A DNA stretch of 64,000 nucleotides from Gambelia wislizenii (GCA_030847615.1 JAUMIR010000003.1:31246501-31310500), one strand, 5' to 3'; positions 32,786 to 44,345 are shown, counted from the stretch's first letter. A program made the numbers and translations. The notes: generated by a model from the sequence alone, not told the origin.

Positions 32786-32788
32786 TAT

Positions 32789-33862
32789 TGTCACCCAAAT
32801 TGTGTGGGGTCTATGAGGATCCCACTAGTGTTTGAATTTTAGTATGGTGAATATTAAATTAGCTCAAAATGGCAGTGAGAGGCCAGGTAATGGCAGGATC
32901 TTTTGACCTTTGTAAACAGTAACCACTGAGGAGACTCCAAGCCAGTAACCAAATGTACAATTAAATGATTTTTATTGGAAATTAATCTTAACAGCATTCA
33001 TGCAAACACACTTCAAGCAATCACATAAGGTTATTGAAGAAAGTAGGAAGTATTTGGATAGAGGAATAGAGCAAGGGGATTGTGGGTTACACTGTACTGA
33101 TCCTGGAGGCCTGAGATCTTGAAGTAAACTGTCAGCTAGGAGGTTCAGAAGGCAGAATGGCAACAAAGACTGACATGGAGTTGGAAGAGAGTCTGCACAC
33201 TTGGCTACAAAGATTATCATGGAGACAACAAGAAGGGGATCTGTGTGCATTTTTGTGATGTTTTAGGGTGATATTTATATTTGATAATTCCCCTGAAGGG
33301 ATGAAATTTAGGACTTTTTCGGACAAACCAAAAATAACGCTAGCAGCCTCGCCAGGTTGCGAGGCTGCAGTGCTAGAGGGCATCTGTTTCACATGACGCT
33401 CCTTCCCAGCGGTACTGTTGCAGCCTGGCGAGGCTGCTAGCATTATTTTTGGTTTGTCCTAAAAAGTCCTTAGAGTGGAATACAATGTCTCTCAGAATTT
33501 CCCAGGACTAGACAAAGGTTTCTCCAGAGGAGTTAACGATGGTCAATGGGCAATACATTTGGAATTGAATTGGAGCAGGCAATTTCTATTGTTGAGGAGA
33601 GAAGAGGAAAAACCCATTTTGCAACCATCAAGGATTCTGCTATTTTTGAGAGGATTAGTGAATATTCACCTCCAGATGGTTTCAGGAAGTACCTTGACCT
33701 AGATACAGTAATTTGGATGGCCCCTCCCTTGGTTGTAAGCATATCTCCCCTTGGCCTTTGGGGAGTCCCTGGTTTACTTGCCAAATGTGTGGAAGGCTAC
33801 AACAAGCGAAATTATTAAATTTTGTCAATTGTGTGATATTCCCAAGATGGGGGCTGTCAGAG
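32789..33862 (-). mobile_element. LTR family D, copy 3, with hairpin insertion
   Basis: On the plus strand starts TGTCACCCAAATTG and ends GGGGGCTGTCA. The core GGCAGGATCTTTTGACCTTT GTAAACAGTAACCACTGAGG AGACTCC and the reversed AATAAA (TTTTTATTGG) match the other copies. A 159-bp family B hairpin (33311-33469) inserted inside, which explains the extra length relative to copy 2. The frames at 33475-33818 are within the LTR. Confidence 0.65.
33311..33469. mobile_element. Family B hairpin, small, intact (copy 7)
   Basis: Left GGACTTTTTCGGACAAACCA, right TGGTTTGTCCTAAAAAGTCC. The arms pair for about 50 bases, including CGCTAGCAGCCTCGCCAGG. Flanked by TTA on each side (33308-33310, 33470-33472). 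Smallest intact member in the window. Confidence 0.85.
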
Positions 33863-33864
33863 TA

Positions 33865-35545
33865 GGTAACAATAGGTATCTGCATGAAACATAGAATTTT
33901 ATGGCACAGTCCAAAACAAGTTTTGAAAGGTTACTCTAATGGGAAGATATCAACACAGTGGCCAGGGCTCATTGAATTATTCTCCACGGCACATCTTCCA
34001 GGAATAAGATAATATCTTTCTGTGGAAACTAAAGCAGGAGGGTACAGCCTCTACCACTCAGCCTAGCAATAAGGAATGAGTTTAATATATTGTAGTAGCT
34101 GCTTCTGCACATAATCATTTCCCTTGCCAAGTTATTTAGACATTTTAGAAATGCTAGTCACACCTTTGTCTTCTTCTCAAGATGGGGAGACGTGTACACA
34201 TGCTTGTCAGACATGATGGTCTCCTGGTAATCATCCTGAGGATTCTGAGACTTCATCAGTGGACAGACTGGTGGGTTTTATTTGCTATGAAACCCCTTCT
34301 GCATCTGTTAACCTGTAACAAATTATTTTTTCCAATTGTTTAGTCTTAACTTGATCATCCTTGAATCTTCTTTGATGTGGTCGCCCTGATCAAGCCTTCC
34401 AAATCAATGCAGTTTGATTCAGTATAAAATAGTTTCCTCTGTTTTTTTCTGCACAATATTACACCTTCATAAATGCTACTCTTTTAATCAAATATTAAAT
34501 GCATAGGAGCTCTATCTTCCTTTCATCTGTTCATTTTAACTTGAGCACATGTTGCCAGGACAGAATGACTATAGGAAAGATATGCAATCTAGGCAGGCAG
34601 GTTTTTCCAAACTTGGAAGGCTACTTTTAAAAGTATTTTTTTCCATTGTCAGTTAGTCTTTGATACATAGCTTGTTATTGTTGCTCATTGCAATGTATTC
34701 TTCATTAGTTTCCCATTACTTTTATATTTAAAACCCCAATAGTTTAGGATCAAAAACTTGAAAACATCCTGTCGATTGCCTCTAAAAATGCTCTTTTGAA
34801 GTAATGTTAAAACCTAAGAAGATAAACATCACCCATTCACCACAGAAAATGAGCTCCAGAGTGTGCCTTGAAGCATAGGTAGAACCAGATACCATTTGGA
34901 TAGGATGAAATCCTGTGCCACTCCCAACACAAGAGCAGTGTGGGCAGCACACTCAATGAACCCCTCCTCTGTCTTGGCCACCCACCAGGTAGGTGTCAAA
35001 TCCACACACTCAGACCCAGCAGACAATGGGACAGATCACCTGGTAAAGGGAAAGGAATCACAATACATCACTGTAACTCCACCTCCCTACTTAATCCCCA
35101 GAACTCATCAGTTGATGCACAGAGGCAGACAAAGCTAACAACATGAGAACAGTGAGAGATTATGCCTTTCTCCTGCTCCCAGCTTCATCCATCCAGGTCT
35201 CTGATACAAGAACATCAAAATGATCACCAAGAATCAAGTTCTAGATAGTTGTTGTTTTCCCATTCACTGACCTGGCATACAACAGCAGCATTTTCAATCC
35301 AGGAAAACTCACCAAGGTTATTTCAACTCAGGAGGAGTTTGGGGGCAACCAGCATCCTGGTGTGGTCCCTTCTCCCATGGTAGCACAAGTGTCTTCCCTC
35401 TATGTATCTTTCTCTGCTTTCTTTTACCTCTCCCTGCCACCAATTTAAAACACCTCTTACCTTGACTAGGCAGACAGTACTCTCACTTGAACATTTAACA
35501 AAATAACAACATTATTTCAAGAGGCAATTATTAAATGCAGCTAAC
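33865..35545. other. Unassigned, mostly unique DNA
   Basis: No supported gene or repeat. The frames at 34829-35146 overlap on opposite strands and show no domain. Confidence 0.5.
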
Positions 35546-35548
35546 GAA

Positions 35549-36077
35549 GGAGATTATCAGACGGGAATGCATAATAACCCTCCCCATCACATGTACCTTC
35601 TCTTCTGTCAACAGGCAGCCCAGGAATGAACAATGCTCTAATGGAGCTCCATTCACTTCATGGACTGAAATCCCTCCTGTTCTCATGAGAAGATGTGAGC
35701 GTGAGAAATTAAAAAAAATAAAATATAAAATAACAAGATTTTTTTTTAAAAAAACCCACATAAACACAATAAAAAATAACAAGGAACCCAGGAAGGTTCA
35801 TAAAAAGAGGGTAGCATACCTTGTTTTTGTGATCCCACCCAGAAGTGTTCTGGCAGGACTGCCCATTGACGGCAGGACAATGGTGCGAGGTTTCAGACAC
35901 TGGCAATGCCAGCATCAATATGTGATGGGCAATCTATCAACGGCTCAGCTTATCAATAAAAGAAATGCAGAATAATGACAGCGAAAACACAAAAGGATGA
36001 CATCATGTGATATTGGCATCCTTTTGCATTCCTGTGTCGTTATTTTGATGCCACATTAGCCGTGTATGATAATCTCC
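35549..36077 (-). mobile_element. Family B element, long form (copy 8)
   Basis: Left end GGAGATTATCAGAC, right end GTATGATAATCTCC; flanks GAA and TAA, one mismatch from a 3-bp duplication. The interior in reverse orientation holds CAGGCAGCCCAGGAATGAAC, GTTCTCATGAGAAGATGTGA, AACCCAGGAAGG and AGAAGTGTTCTGGCAGGACT GCCCATTGACGG. Frames on both strands are not genes. Confidence 0.75.
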
Positions 36078-36079
36078 TA

Positions 36080-36362
36080 ATTCTTTCATATTGAGCAGGA
36101 GAAAGCCTCATCCTCATGGAATTTTATTCCCCAGATGCCCAGGCAGATAGAATAGTTGAGCTAAGGGTGGTAGTTCAGGACCTAAGTCTTGCAAAGACCT
36201 TAGCACTAATAGTGAACACTTAGGACTCCCACCTGTAAAGCCAATAGCAGATCATAGCAGATTCTCCCTCCCTTCAGTTTTTAGGTGATGCAGCCTATGG
36301 TACTTCCTTTCCCCACAGGCTAGTGCTCTCTCTCTCTCTTGCTCTCTCCCTCTCTCTCAATA

Positions 36363-36393
<31 letters not shown>

Positions 36394-37440
36394 GTTGCTG
36401 ATCACTTTTACTAGAAATGCTTTTATTAAGAAATGAACTAGCACATTATAAGACACAACAAAAATCACAGGATTATGATGTCAAGGTAGTGCAAATGGAC
36501 CCTGCTATTGCATTGCATTGTTATCTTTGCGTTATTACTCCATACTCCAGCTGCAAAAAGGCATTCTTTCATATTCATAGGACAAGCCGCCAATAGATCG
36601 CCAATAGTGCTCTTTTTGTGCTATTGACTGTGTGCGAAACCAGTCCTGTTGTAATTGCAAGATTACAGCATGAATGGTTGGTTGTCAGTGAGAAAGCTTC
36701 CATTTGAGAATGTGAAAATGGACCACAGGACACTGTTTTTATGAACTGACACCTTTAGTTTGCACATTTTTAGGTTTGTTTCAGTGTGTGTATGTGTGTG
36801 TGTGTGTGTGTGTTCATTTACCTTGTTAATTAAGGAGGGGTTGGAGTTTTAGCACACTTGCGTCTTCTCATGAGAACCACCAAAATCTTGTCGATGCTAA
36901 ATTATGAAAGTAAACTCCCATTCATGAAGCACTAGTGGTCATTGTGCAATAATTCTGTGGCATTTATTTCGCATGATTACAGAGATGTGCGGTAATAAGT
37001 GTTATAATGCTGCAGGGTTCCCACTATCTTCATCTGCAGAATTATAGCATTTTTAGATGCTAGTTTGATAATGTCCCTAGTCACTTAACATTGGTTGTAC
37101 TAACTTTATATTAAGAACCCATATAGAGATGTGTTATGTAAGACTATAATGCACAACAATAACATTGCTTATGGTACATGTACAAGTAGAGATTATCTGA
37201 AGATATACAAGGTCACAGGCCTCAACTTGCAGATAACAGATGCACCCAGCCATAAAGCCTCATTGTCTGACTTTTGTACCTGGATTGCTTATTGAATGCC
37301 ACCTGATAAGGGTAATTTGACTGTTATAAGACTGTGTTACTATAGAGTGCTATGCATGTACCTCCAGGCAGACAAAAGCATCCCAGGAATGTAATTGGTT
37401 GAAAAGGTTTGGGGAGAACTTGTAGAATTTTGCAGTTAGA
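36080..37440. other. Unassigned DNA with CT and TG microsatellites
   Basis: (CT)n then (TG)n at about 36324-36389 and a second (TG)n at about 36784-36812. The rest is not recognised; TTGATAATGTCCCTA near 37068 resembles a family B end but has no partner. Confidence 0.5.
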
Positions 37441-37660
37441 GGAGATTTTCAGACACAATTTTTGGCAGGATATATTCCAAAACAGCTCCGTTGCTGCCGT
37501 GCAACAGGGGAGCAGTTTCGGATGACAGCGTCCCTCTGCCGAACCCCTCCATGTCACTTCCATGACAGAATGGAGGAAACCGCGTCATATTTCATTCACG
37601 GTTGTTGCCCGTGAGTGAAATACGACGCTGTTTCTTCCATTCTGTCAAAAGCTTGCTTGC
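37441..37660. mobile_element. Family B element, hairpin form, truncated (copy 9)
   Basis: Left end GGAGATTTTCAGAC. The central hairpin pairs GACAGAATGGAGGAAACCGC (37565) with the reversed GTTTCTTCCATTCTGTC (about 37630-37646). The rest of the right arm and the right terminus are missing. Confidence 0.6.
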
Positions 37661-37664
37661 TCCT

Positions 37665-38435
37665 AGATGGACACCTCTTCATAGCATTCAATTCAGTTCT
37701 CTGTGGCTGGCCTTTTGCTTAGGCCAAATGAACTATTGCTACCCGGTCTTACAATTCCCTCTGTCCAATAATCCATAACTCATCTTTTCAGACACTTCAC
37801 ACGGTTGCAAGTAGACAAGGGCAACCCAAACATAGGGGCTAGTGGAGGTCACTAGGGCCTATGAAGGTGTCTTAGAAATCCCCAAAATCAAACATGCCCA
37901 GGACATGATCAAGCAACCCCCCCCCCACAGACAGCCATTAGGGAGGAATATGCTAATCTCTCCTGGACACACTTAGCAGTGAGTCATACTCCAAAAATAA
38001 ACAGTGATTGGAACACCTATAATCCAACTCATTCTGGTAAAAGTCTTTCCTTTATACCTTTTCCCATCCACAATACAGAGGAGGCCATAAACCCATCAAC
38101 CTTAATGTTTCGATCACTGGCAGCAATCAGTGAAGCCAGAGCTTCCATTATTTTAACTATGGGAAACTCAGCCAAGCATTGTTTTACTCTCAAAATGCCT
38201 CTTAAGGGTGTGATAATGTGATATTACCCCAAACCATAACCAAAGGGTGCTGCTAAAGTTGGACACCATCACTCTGCCTGACTGCCATATCACCCTCAGC
38301 TTCAGTTCTGAGTCTTCATTCTCTGCACAATCTCTGCTATCCAGTCAGGGAATAATAGCCCATTCCACATATCTATTCCTATATCCAGATACTTCTTCCT
38401 GATGCTTCATTAGCCTTGTGTGGTTGTCTTGTGAA
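37665..38435. other. Unassigned DNA upstream of LTR D end
   Basis: May include 5' parts of the LTR D copy, but I cannot match them to the other copies. No coding signal. Confidence 0.35.
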
Positions 38436-38437
38436 TG

Positions 38438-38652
38438 TGAATGCTTCCATGATTATTTTCCAATAAAACCCATTTTTATTTCATTTTCGCTTGGAGTTTC
38501 CTCAGTGAGTACTTGTATACACTGGTGCAAAGATCTGGTAAGTTACCCAGCCTCTCACATTCATACCCCTGAGCTAATTAAAATTCCCCAACTTAATATC
38601 ATAATTCAAGGATCACGTGTGGGTCCCACATACCCCATGCAATTTGGGTAAC
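38438..38652 (+). mobile_element. LTR family D, copy 4, 3' part
   Basis: Plus orientation: CCAATAAAACCCATTTTTAT T, then GGAGTTTCCTCAGTGAGTAC TTGTATACA, AGATCTGGTAAGTTACC and the end CAATTTGGGTAACA. These align with the reversed copies at 7.4, 29.1 and 32.9 kb. Confidence 0.55.
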
Positions 38653-38678
38653 ACTATAATTTTCCTTCTTTTTTTTTT

Positions 38679-38832
38679 CTGGGCTGTGAGGCAGTGTTCT
38701 GGAAGAGTTTATTTCTGATATTTTGCCTGTATCTGTGGCTGGCATCTTCAGAGAATTCTCTGAAGATACCAGTCACAGATGCAGGTGAAACATCAGAAAT
38801 AAACTCTTCCAGAACATGGCCTTGCAACCCAG
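38679..38832. mobile_element. Penelope-like element ends in head-to-head palindrome
   Basis: Two copies of the same Penelope terminal sequence face each other, joined at CTTCAGAGAATTCTCTGAAG (38746-38765). Arms of about 77 bases run from CTGGGCTGTGAGGCAGTGTT to its reversed partner ending TTGCAACCCAG. The module (GTCACAGATGCAGGTGAAAC ATCAG in one direction) is the one found at the ends of the elements at 42.1, 43.0 and 62.1 kb. Confidence 0.8.
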
Positions 38833-38879
38833 AAAAAAATCAAGGAAAGTCTATGGCTGCCGTCCATGAAAACTTTCGA

Positions 38880-39238
38880 CTTCACATTTAACACTGTAAT
38901 CTAACCATGCTACCTGGTTCTTTAGCTAGACAACAATCCAAAGGAGCATTTTCTATTTATTACAACAATTTTGGGCTTCCCACAGGCAACTGACTGGCCA
39001 CTATCTGGGCAAGTGTTTGGCTACCATCTGATCCAGCATAACTTCTTTTATGTTCTAGTGTGCTGGATAGGCAACCCATGACTTTGTTCTCTCTGTTTCT
39101 GCCATTCCCAATTCTATCACTCTTCCTCTTCCTCCCCATCAACCAGGCTGGGACCTGAACTGTTCACTTGTAGGTGGGGGGGATTGAAATTAGGTTAAGG
39201 GTGCATGAGAGTAGGCCAAGGGTCACATGTGGCCCTCT
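38880..39238. other. Unassigned DNA
   Basis: Nothing recognised. Confidence 0.45.
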
Positions 39239-39246
39239 GCCTTCAT

Positions 39247-39717
39247 AGGGTTGCCATCATTGCCGGAAAACCAGGAAAATCCTGGATTGGAGGGACTGCA
39301 AATTGTCCCATATGGCTGGGCTGCTTGAAGCAATAGATCCCGGATTCCTACAGCTTTCTCTGTTGCCACTGAAGGCAGCAGCCATATGCAAAAGCACATG
39401 ATTAGACTGATAGCACAGGCTCTGGGTCATGTGGTATTGTATTGCACAGGCATGCTAGACCCAGAGCTCAGAAGGCAGCAGAGTGCAGGAAGAGAGCGAA
39501 GAAAATAAGGACAGTAGCAGTGGCCACACACCCCAGGCGGTGGGCTCCCTCCTCCTCATCCCCAGGGGGTGATCTGGGTGCTGTTATTGTGGGGATGGGG
39601 GAGAGAAGAGGGCTTCCTCCTCATCCCCCCATGGGCACTCTGGGTGCTGTCATCACAGGGATGGGGGGAGAGAAAACTTTGTCCCAGTTTTGTGGCAGAG
39701 AATTACGGCAACCCTAT
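39247..39717. mobile_element. hAT-like MITE with 8-bp target duplication
   Basis: Left end AGGGTTGCC, right end GGCAACCCTAT, flanked by GCCTTCAT on both sides (39239-39246 and 39718-39725). An 8-bp duplication is typical of hAT elements. If the terminal AT is counted in both inverted repeats the duplication shrinks to 6 bp, so the boundary is ambiguous by two bases. The interior carries an imperfect direct repeat of about 75 bases (around CTCCTCATCCCC ... GGGTGCTGT, about 39551 and 39628). The 100-codon frame here is not a gene. Confidence 0.7.
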
Positions 39718-39729
39718 GCCTTCATGATA

Positions 39730-41155
39730 AATAGAAGTACTTAAACTGCACCTCAGCAACTTCCTGACTGAAGCAGAATAGGGCAAGTGAGTTTTCCACA
39801 CTCAGTTTTAGTAGCATAATAAAAATACTGAACTGTGTCAGTATTATATTATATTATTATATTTGTTTGTTTTGAACAGAATCTTCTTTTCTCCATATCA
39901 CAGATTCAAGATGGGTTACAAATCCACTAAGGCAATATGTCGAGCTGAAGTATCATAGTGGAGGAAAGATTTGCACTCAGTTGCTTGCAATCCTTGAACA
40001 GTATTTTGCTGTGAGTAGACATCTTCATGGCTCACCAGTGCCCCAAATTATTTTAGGGTGGTTATAACTATGGATGTGTAGATATCTCTGTGTCAGCCTT
40101 GCAGTTTTGCAGCCATTTTTTTGTGAGGACTTGCAAAGCACAGATTGGACTCCATGTCTTTTGCAAACATACACCTCAGTAACAAACCCATATACCTTAG
40201 AAGGAGATTGGTGGGAATAACAAGTATTTAAGGAGGTCCTGGGTCCCAGACACACAGCAGCTTGACAACCTTGATATGTCCTTCTGACTTTACTTTGAAC
40301 CTTCATTTTCTATTGGGATCATCTTTCTTGGACTAAGAGAACTACAGCCCCTCTGATTCCTGTGGTCATTGGAAGTTCTAAGCATGTCCAGCCCATCTAT
40401 AATTATAATAGGCTTTCCCAACTTATGACTCACTAAGACAAATGCAGTACATCAGCCATGTATTGTTGCTTGCCAGATACTTGACAACAGCCCACTTATT
40501 TCTACAGTTGCCCATATTGCTGCAGAGCTACAAAAGAACAGGACATTAATAAAGTCCATAATAGTAGGCAACCATACATGTCTTATGGGCTATGTTCAGC
40601 TTGCTGGCTCACAGCTTGTGGTGGCTTGATGTATAAGGTAATTTGAGGCATTACTTGTCTCTCCATCTATTTCACTCCTGCAACAGCATAACTGATTTGT
40701 TTTATCTGAAGGGGGGCGGATGTTCTTCCCAGTGCAATGATGACAATTTGACCTTGCTGTGCTGAGCTCAGCTGAAAATGTGACTTGGCTTGCCACAGAA
40801 CAAAGGTAGTTACAATATTATGCCATTGTGTGAGCATTATGAACAGTCCAAAAACATCCAGCAGTCCAACAACTATATGGATCCCATAGTGAGAGAAGGG
40901 GGGATATTAAATCAATCAATTAATTAATCAAGTTCCTCCCCTTGCTATAAGTGTTAAAAATTGCCACACACATATTTCAAATTATTTTCAAAGGAAAAAT
41001 ACGCATTGTTTCACCTTTACTAATATTTCAGTAGGAACTCTGAGACTGAATTTCTACCACAGAGTCTTGAAAGGACACAAGGGCTATTGTGGATGCAAAA
41101 CTATAAGCCAGTCTATTTTATACTCCTTGTTCTACATAAAGGTTACAGTCAAGAA
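39730..41155. other. Unassigned, mostly unique DNA
   Basis: No supported feature. The frames at 40025-40306 and 40596-40796 have no domain I recognise. Confidence 0.5.
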
Positions 41156-41160
41156 GGATA

Positions 41161-41521
41161 AGGGATTGTACAGACAATGAAAATACTCCTCATAGAATTT
41201 GCAGAGAACGTGATGCATCCCAATGAGATCCAAATGAGATTCACGGTATTCTGAAGGAGAGGAGCTAAAAACTCCACAAACCATGCAGTAAAAGGATTTG
41301 AAGTTTTCCTCAAAGGTGCCTGGAAAATGTGTGTAGATGAGCATTTTCACATGTGTGGATGTCCGAATTCACATCAATGCACATTTTTCCTCTGTTCCCC
41401 TTTATCAGAGCATGCGGACATTCCATTCGAATAGATACAAATGGATGCAAATAGGTGAAAAGTGGTGGAGACAAAACAAAATTGTTGCAAATGGTTGCAA
41501 ATGCACACCTAGACAAGCCCT
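41161..41521 (+). mobile_element. Family C repeat, copy with both ends
   Basis: Left AGGGATTGTACAGACAATG, right ACACCTAGACAAGCCCT; these are imperfect inverted repeats of the consensus-like AGGGCTTGTCTAGAC. 361 bp. Shares ACTCCTCATAGAATTTGCAG AGA and GAGATTCACGGTATTCTGAA GG with 22.8-23.0 kb. The right part has CAAATGG words in tandem (ACAAATGGATGCAAATAGG, GTTGCAAATGGTTGCAAATG). No coding capacity. Class unknown, possibly hAT-like. Confidence 0.55.
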
Positions 41522-41529
41522 AATATAAC

Positions 41530-42078
41530 ATAAAAATAGCAATAATAACCTATTTTAGGTATGGTATTGTGTTTTGAAATGAAGGTGTGGATCTGGAAAA
41601 GTCAAAGCAATCACAGGTGAAATCAAATCCCCCTTCACAGCTTGGTTTAGCTTGCTGTCAGCTCAGCTCAAAATCAGCCATCTTAAGTATTCTCTCCTCT
41701 GCTTCCTTTCCCAAAATGACTTTGTGAAAGAGGAGGAGAGAAAGTGATACCATGGTGGACTGGGTACACTAAAGGGCCAATATTCAGGTTCCAGGTGTTC
41801 TTAATAACATCATAGAAATTTCATTGCATACATGGAGGGCTTCGCTCTGCTACATAGAATACTGGAAACATTTTTTCCCATGATTTCTTGGCAAACAGTA
41901 AAACTATCAGTCCCAGAATACCTTGTGGTAAAAATGGCTTTTGAACATACTGCTTGAAAACCTCAATAGCACCTCTGTAAAGATTAGGAATGTAAAATAG
42001 GTCATCTGCTGTTGATTTTCCTCCCTTCACAAGGTAAGTGGGGAATATGAAGTCAAAGTCTTTTACAGCCAGCATCCA
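41530..42078. other. Unassigned DNA
   Basis: A short stretch at about 41850-41950 (TCAGTCCCAGAATACCTTGT GG) hints at a decayed foldback MITE. Otherwise nothing recognised. Confidence 0.4.
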
Positions 42079-42081
42079 TAG

Positions 42082-42720
42082 ATTTTCCTTGGTTTTTTTC
42101 TGGCCTGTGAGGCCGTGTTCTAGAAAAGTTTATTTCTGATGTTTCGCCTGCATCTGTGGCTGAATTCTTCAGAGAATGGTTGGGTAGAAGTGTGTGTGTG
42201 TGGGGGGGTTATATACTGTGAACCTCTGTTGGAGAGGATATGTAAATTTGTGTATTTGAATGGCTAGAATGGGTGGAGATATGCAAGGAGGATTGGCGTC
42301 TGGCTAATGGTTGGTTAATGGTCCATTGTCTGCTAGAAATCCTCCTATCCCTGGGTGGTGTTCATTTGCAAGTACTGAGTTTTGATTTTAGTGCTTTTCA
42401 GGACTGGCAGCCAGATTTTGTTTACTTTTAGGGCTTCTTCTTTCCTGTTGAAGTTGTCCAGTTGTTTGTGGAATTCAATAGCTTCTCTGTGCATTCTGAC
42501 ATGATAGTTGTTCGCCTGGTCCAGAATTTCTGTGTTTTAAATAACCTTTTGTGTCGAGGTTGATTTATAACATGTTCTGGTACTGCTGATTTTTCTGGCT
42601 GGCCCAGTCTGCAGTGTGTCTCATGTTCCTTGAATCGTGTTTGCACACTGCGTTTCGTGGTCCCTATGTAAACTTGTCCACAGCTACATGGTATGTGGTA
42701 ATCCTGCAGCCATGAGGAGT
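42082..42720 (-). pseudogene. Penelope-like element, GIY-YIG endonuclease end
   Basis: Minus strand. At 42620-42702 the frame reads YHIPCSCGQVYIGTTKRSVQ TRFKEHE, then HCRLGQPEKSAVPEHVINQ, a GIY-YIG endonuclease core with the V-Y-I-G motif, an R-x3-H-like helix and a late Glu. This domain lies at the C-terminus of Penelope-like reverse transcriptases and cuts target DNA. It continues through FWTRRTTIMSECTEKLLNS to a non-coding 3' part ending at the terminal module (about 42082-42175). RT is absent. There is a frameshift after KLLNSTNNWTTS. Confidence 0.85.
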
Positions 42721-42724
42721 TTAC

Positions 42725-43072
42725 AACTGTTCCTGAAAAACACTAAAATCAAAACTCAACACTTGCAAATGAACTCCAGCCAGAGACAGGGGGATTTCAA
42801 GCAGACAATGGACCATTAGCCAAACAGACACTAATTCCCCTTGCATATCTCCACCCAGAAACTAGTCATGCAAATACGCACCTCTCCAACAGGGGTTCAC
42901 AGTATATAAACCCCACACACACTCCTACCCAACCATTCTCTGAAGATGATGATGATATCAACAGGGATGTTTAAGTCTTTAATAAACATCAGATGCAGGT
43001 AAAATGTCAGAAACAAACTCTTCCAGCACATGGCCTCACAGCCCGGAAAAAAACCAAGGAAAATCTATGTAT
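42725..43072 (+). mobile_element. Penelope-like element 3' part, inverted partner
   Basis: Plus-strand copy of the same 3' region: AAAATCAAAACTCAACACTT, GGGATTTCAAGCAGACAATG GACC, CAACAGGGGTTCACAGTATA TAAACC, CCAACCATTCTCTGAAGATG, ending AACCAAGGAAAATCTATG. It faces the minus-strand copy at 42082-42720, so the pair is flanked by the same outward module (AGATTTTCCTTGG / CCAAGGAAAATCT). A short foreign-looking piece interrupts it (about 42955-42998), including AGTCTTTAATAAACATCA, also present in the LTR at 46.3 kb. Confidence 0.8.
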
Positions 43073-43074
43073 GT

Positions 43075-44265
43075 GAGGAAGATGGAAAATAATGGAAAGG
43101 AAGGCTGTTGGGACTTGGCTTGGTTATTCCAAGCTGTCAAAGGCAGGACTGGATTTCTCCTATAACTCCACTTTAAAATGTGCTAAAAGTCTAGGATCAT
43201 TTTGACACAAGCTGGACAGAGGCTTTCACCCATCTTCAACATCCTTCACAACTTTGACCTTTTCAGTATTCAGTATTTGACCGATAGCCATCCTTTTGAT
43301 TTCTCTGATTAGAATAGCCTTGTTAAAATAGAACATATGAAGGCAAACCCAACCAATTAAACTAGAGAATACTAAAAAGGTCAATGCAAAGAAGGGATGA
43401 GAAATCTACACTGTAATTATGGTTGCCTGCCCCCAGACCCAACAAAAAACAATTGCCTAACAATATGGAAACTTGTTTTTAATGGCACATAAATGGTGCT
43501 GCAAATGGAATGCCATATAGACAACATATTCTTAAAGCCAGTGTTTGTATAAGGTAAGAAATAGCACAGGCCTCATTCATTCCCATTAAAACATAGTACA
43601 TAATTATACAATTCTTCTCTAGAAGATGCTGCATGGAAGATATTAGCAAATGTCACTCAAAGACACCCTGACATTTTACCTCCATATCTTGACTCACGTC
43701 AGAAAAAGGTGTTAATAACGTTTTGGCAATTCATTAGAGTGTCATTATCAGATATGGTATTCCTGTAATTAGATATCAACAGGGGTCCTTTGAGAACATA
43801 CCACTGAGATTCATATTGCAAGGATATTCTCAGCAGGATATGCTTTTAATTCAACTGGTATAGTGCATTTATATGTATAACATCTTCCTGTCCTTGCATT
43901 ATTATCTTAGACTAGTGGTATAGGATAATGTGTATTCTGAAAGTTTCCCTCAGCTTGTCCTTCACAAAGATGCCTTTCCTCCTAGGCTACATCTCTATGA
44001 TTGCAACTGTTTGAGGAGGCAACTTTTGCAGGTGTTGAGGAAACAGGATACAGGATGAAGCTTTTCATGCCCACATTGCAGCTAGGGGTGCATGAGCATC
44101 TTGTAGTTCTACCTGAGATGTTGCATATGCTCACAGTATGCAGGTTCAAAAACTTTTGACTATTGTGAGTGCTTAATATGAAAGTTTCCACTGAGAAGCC
44201 ATGCTTAAATAAGCCACCTAGCTAAGCTTCTAAGCACAACACCTCACCCCTACTTTGAAGGAATC
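43075..44265. other. Unassigned, mostly unique DNA
   Basis: No supported feature; 43982-44191 (minus frame) shows no domain. Confidence 0.5.
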
Positions 44266-44269
44266 ATTA

Positions 44270-44345
44270 TATATATTTAATTTGTATCCCACTTTTCTCC
44301 TAGTACAGGACCCAAGGTGAATAATGCCCACCGCATGGGGCCTTT
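44270..44345 (-). repeat. L2-type LINE tail fragment
   Basis: TATATATTTAATTTGTATCC CACTTTTCTCC resembles reversed L2-like 3' ends. Old and short. Confidence 0.35.

Noticed and set aside
32770..32788. GGAGATTATCATA as another family B terminus next to LTR D copy 3
   Set aside because: No partner end or element interior could be found; may be coincidence.
39442..39744. 100-codon Arg/Gly/Pro-rich frame
   Set aside because: Lies across the duplicated interior and right end of a hAT-like MITE.
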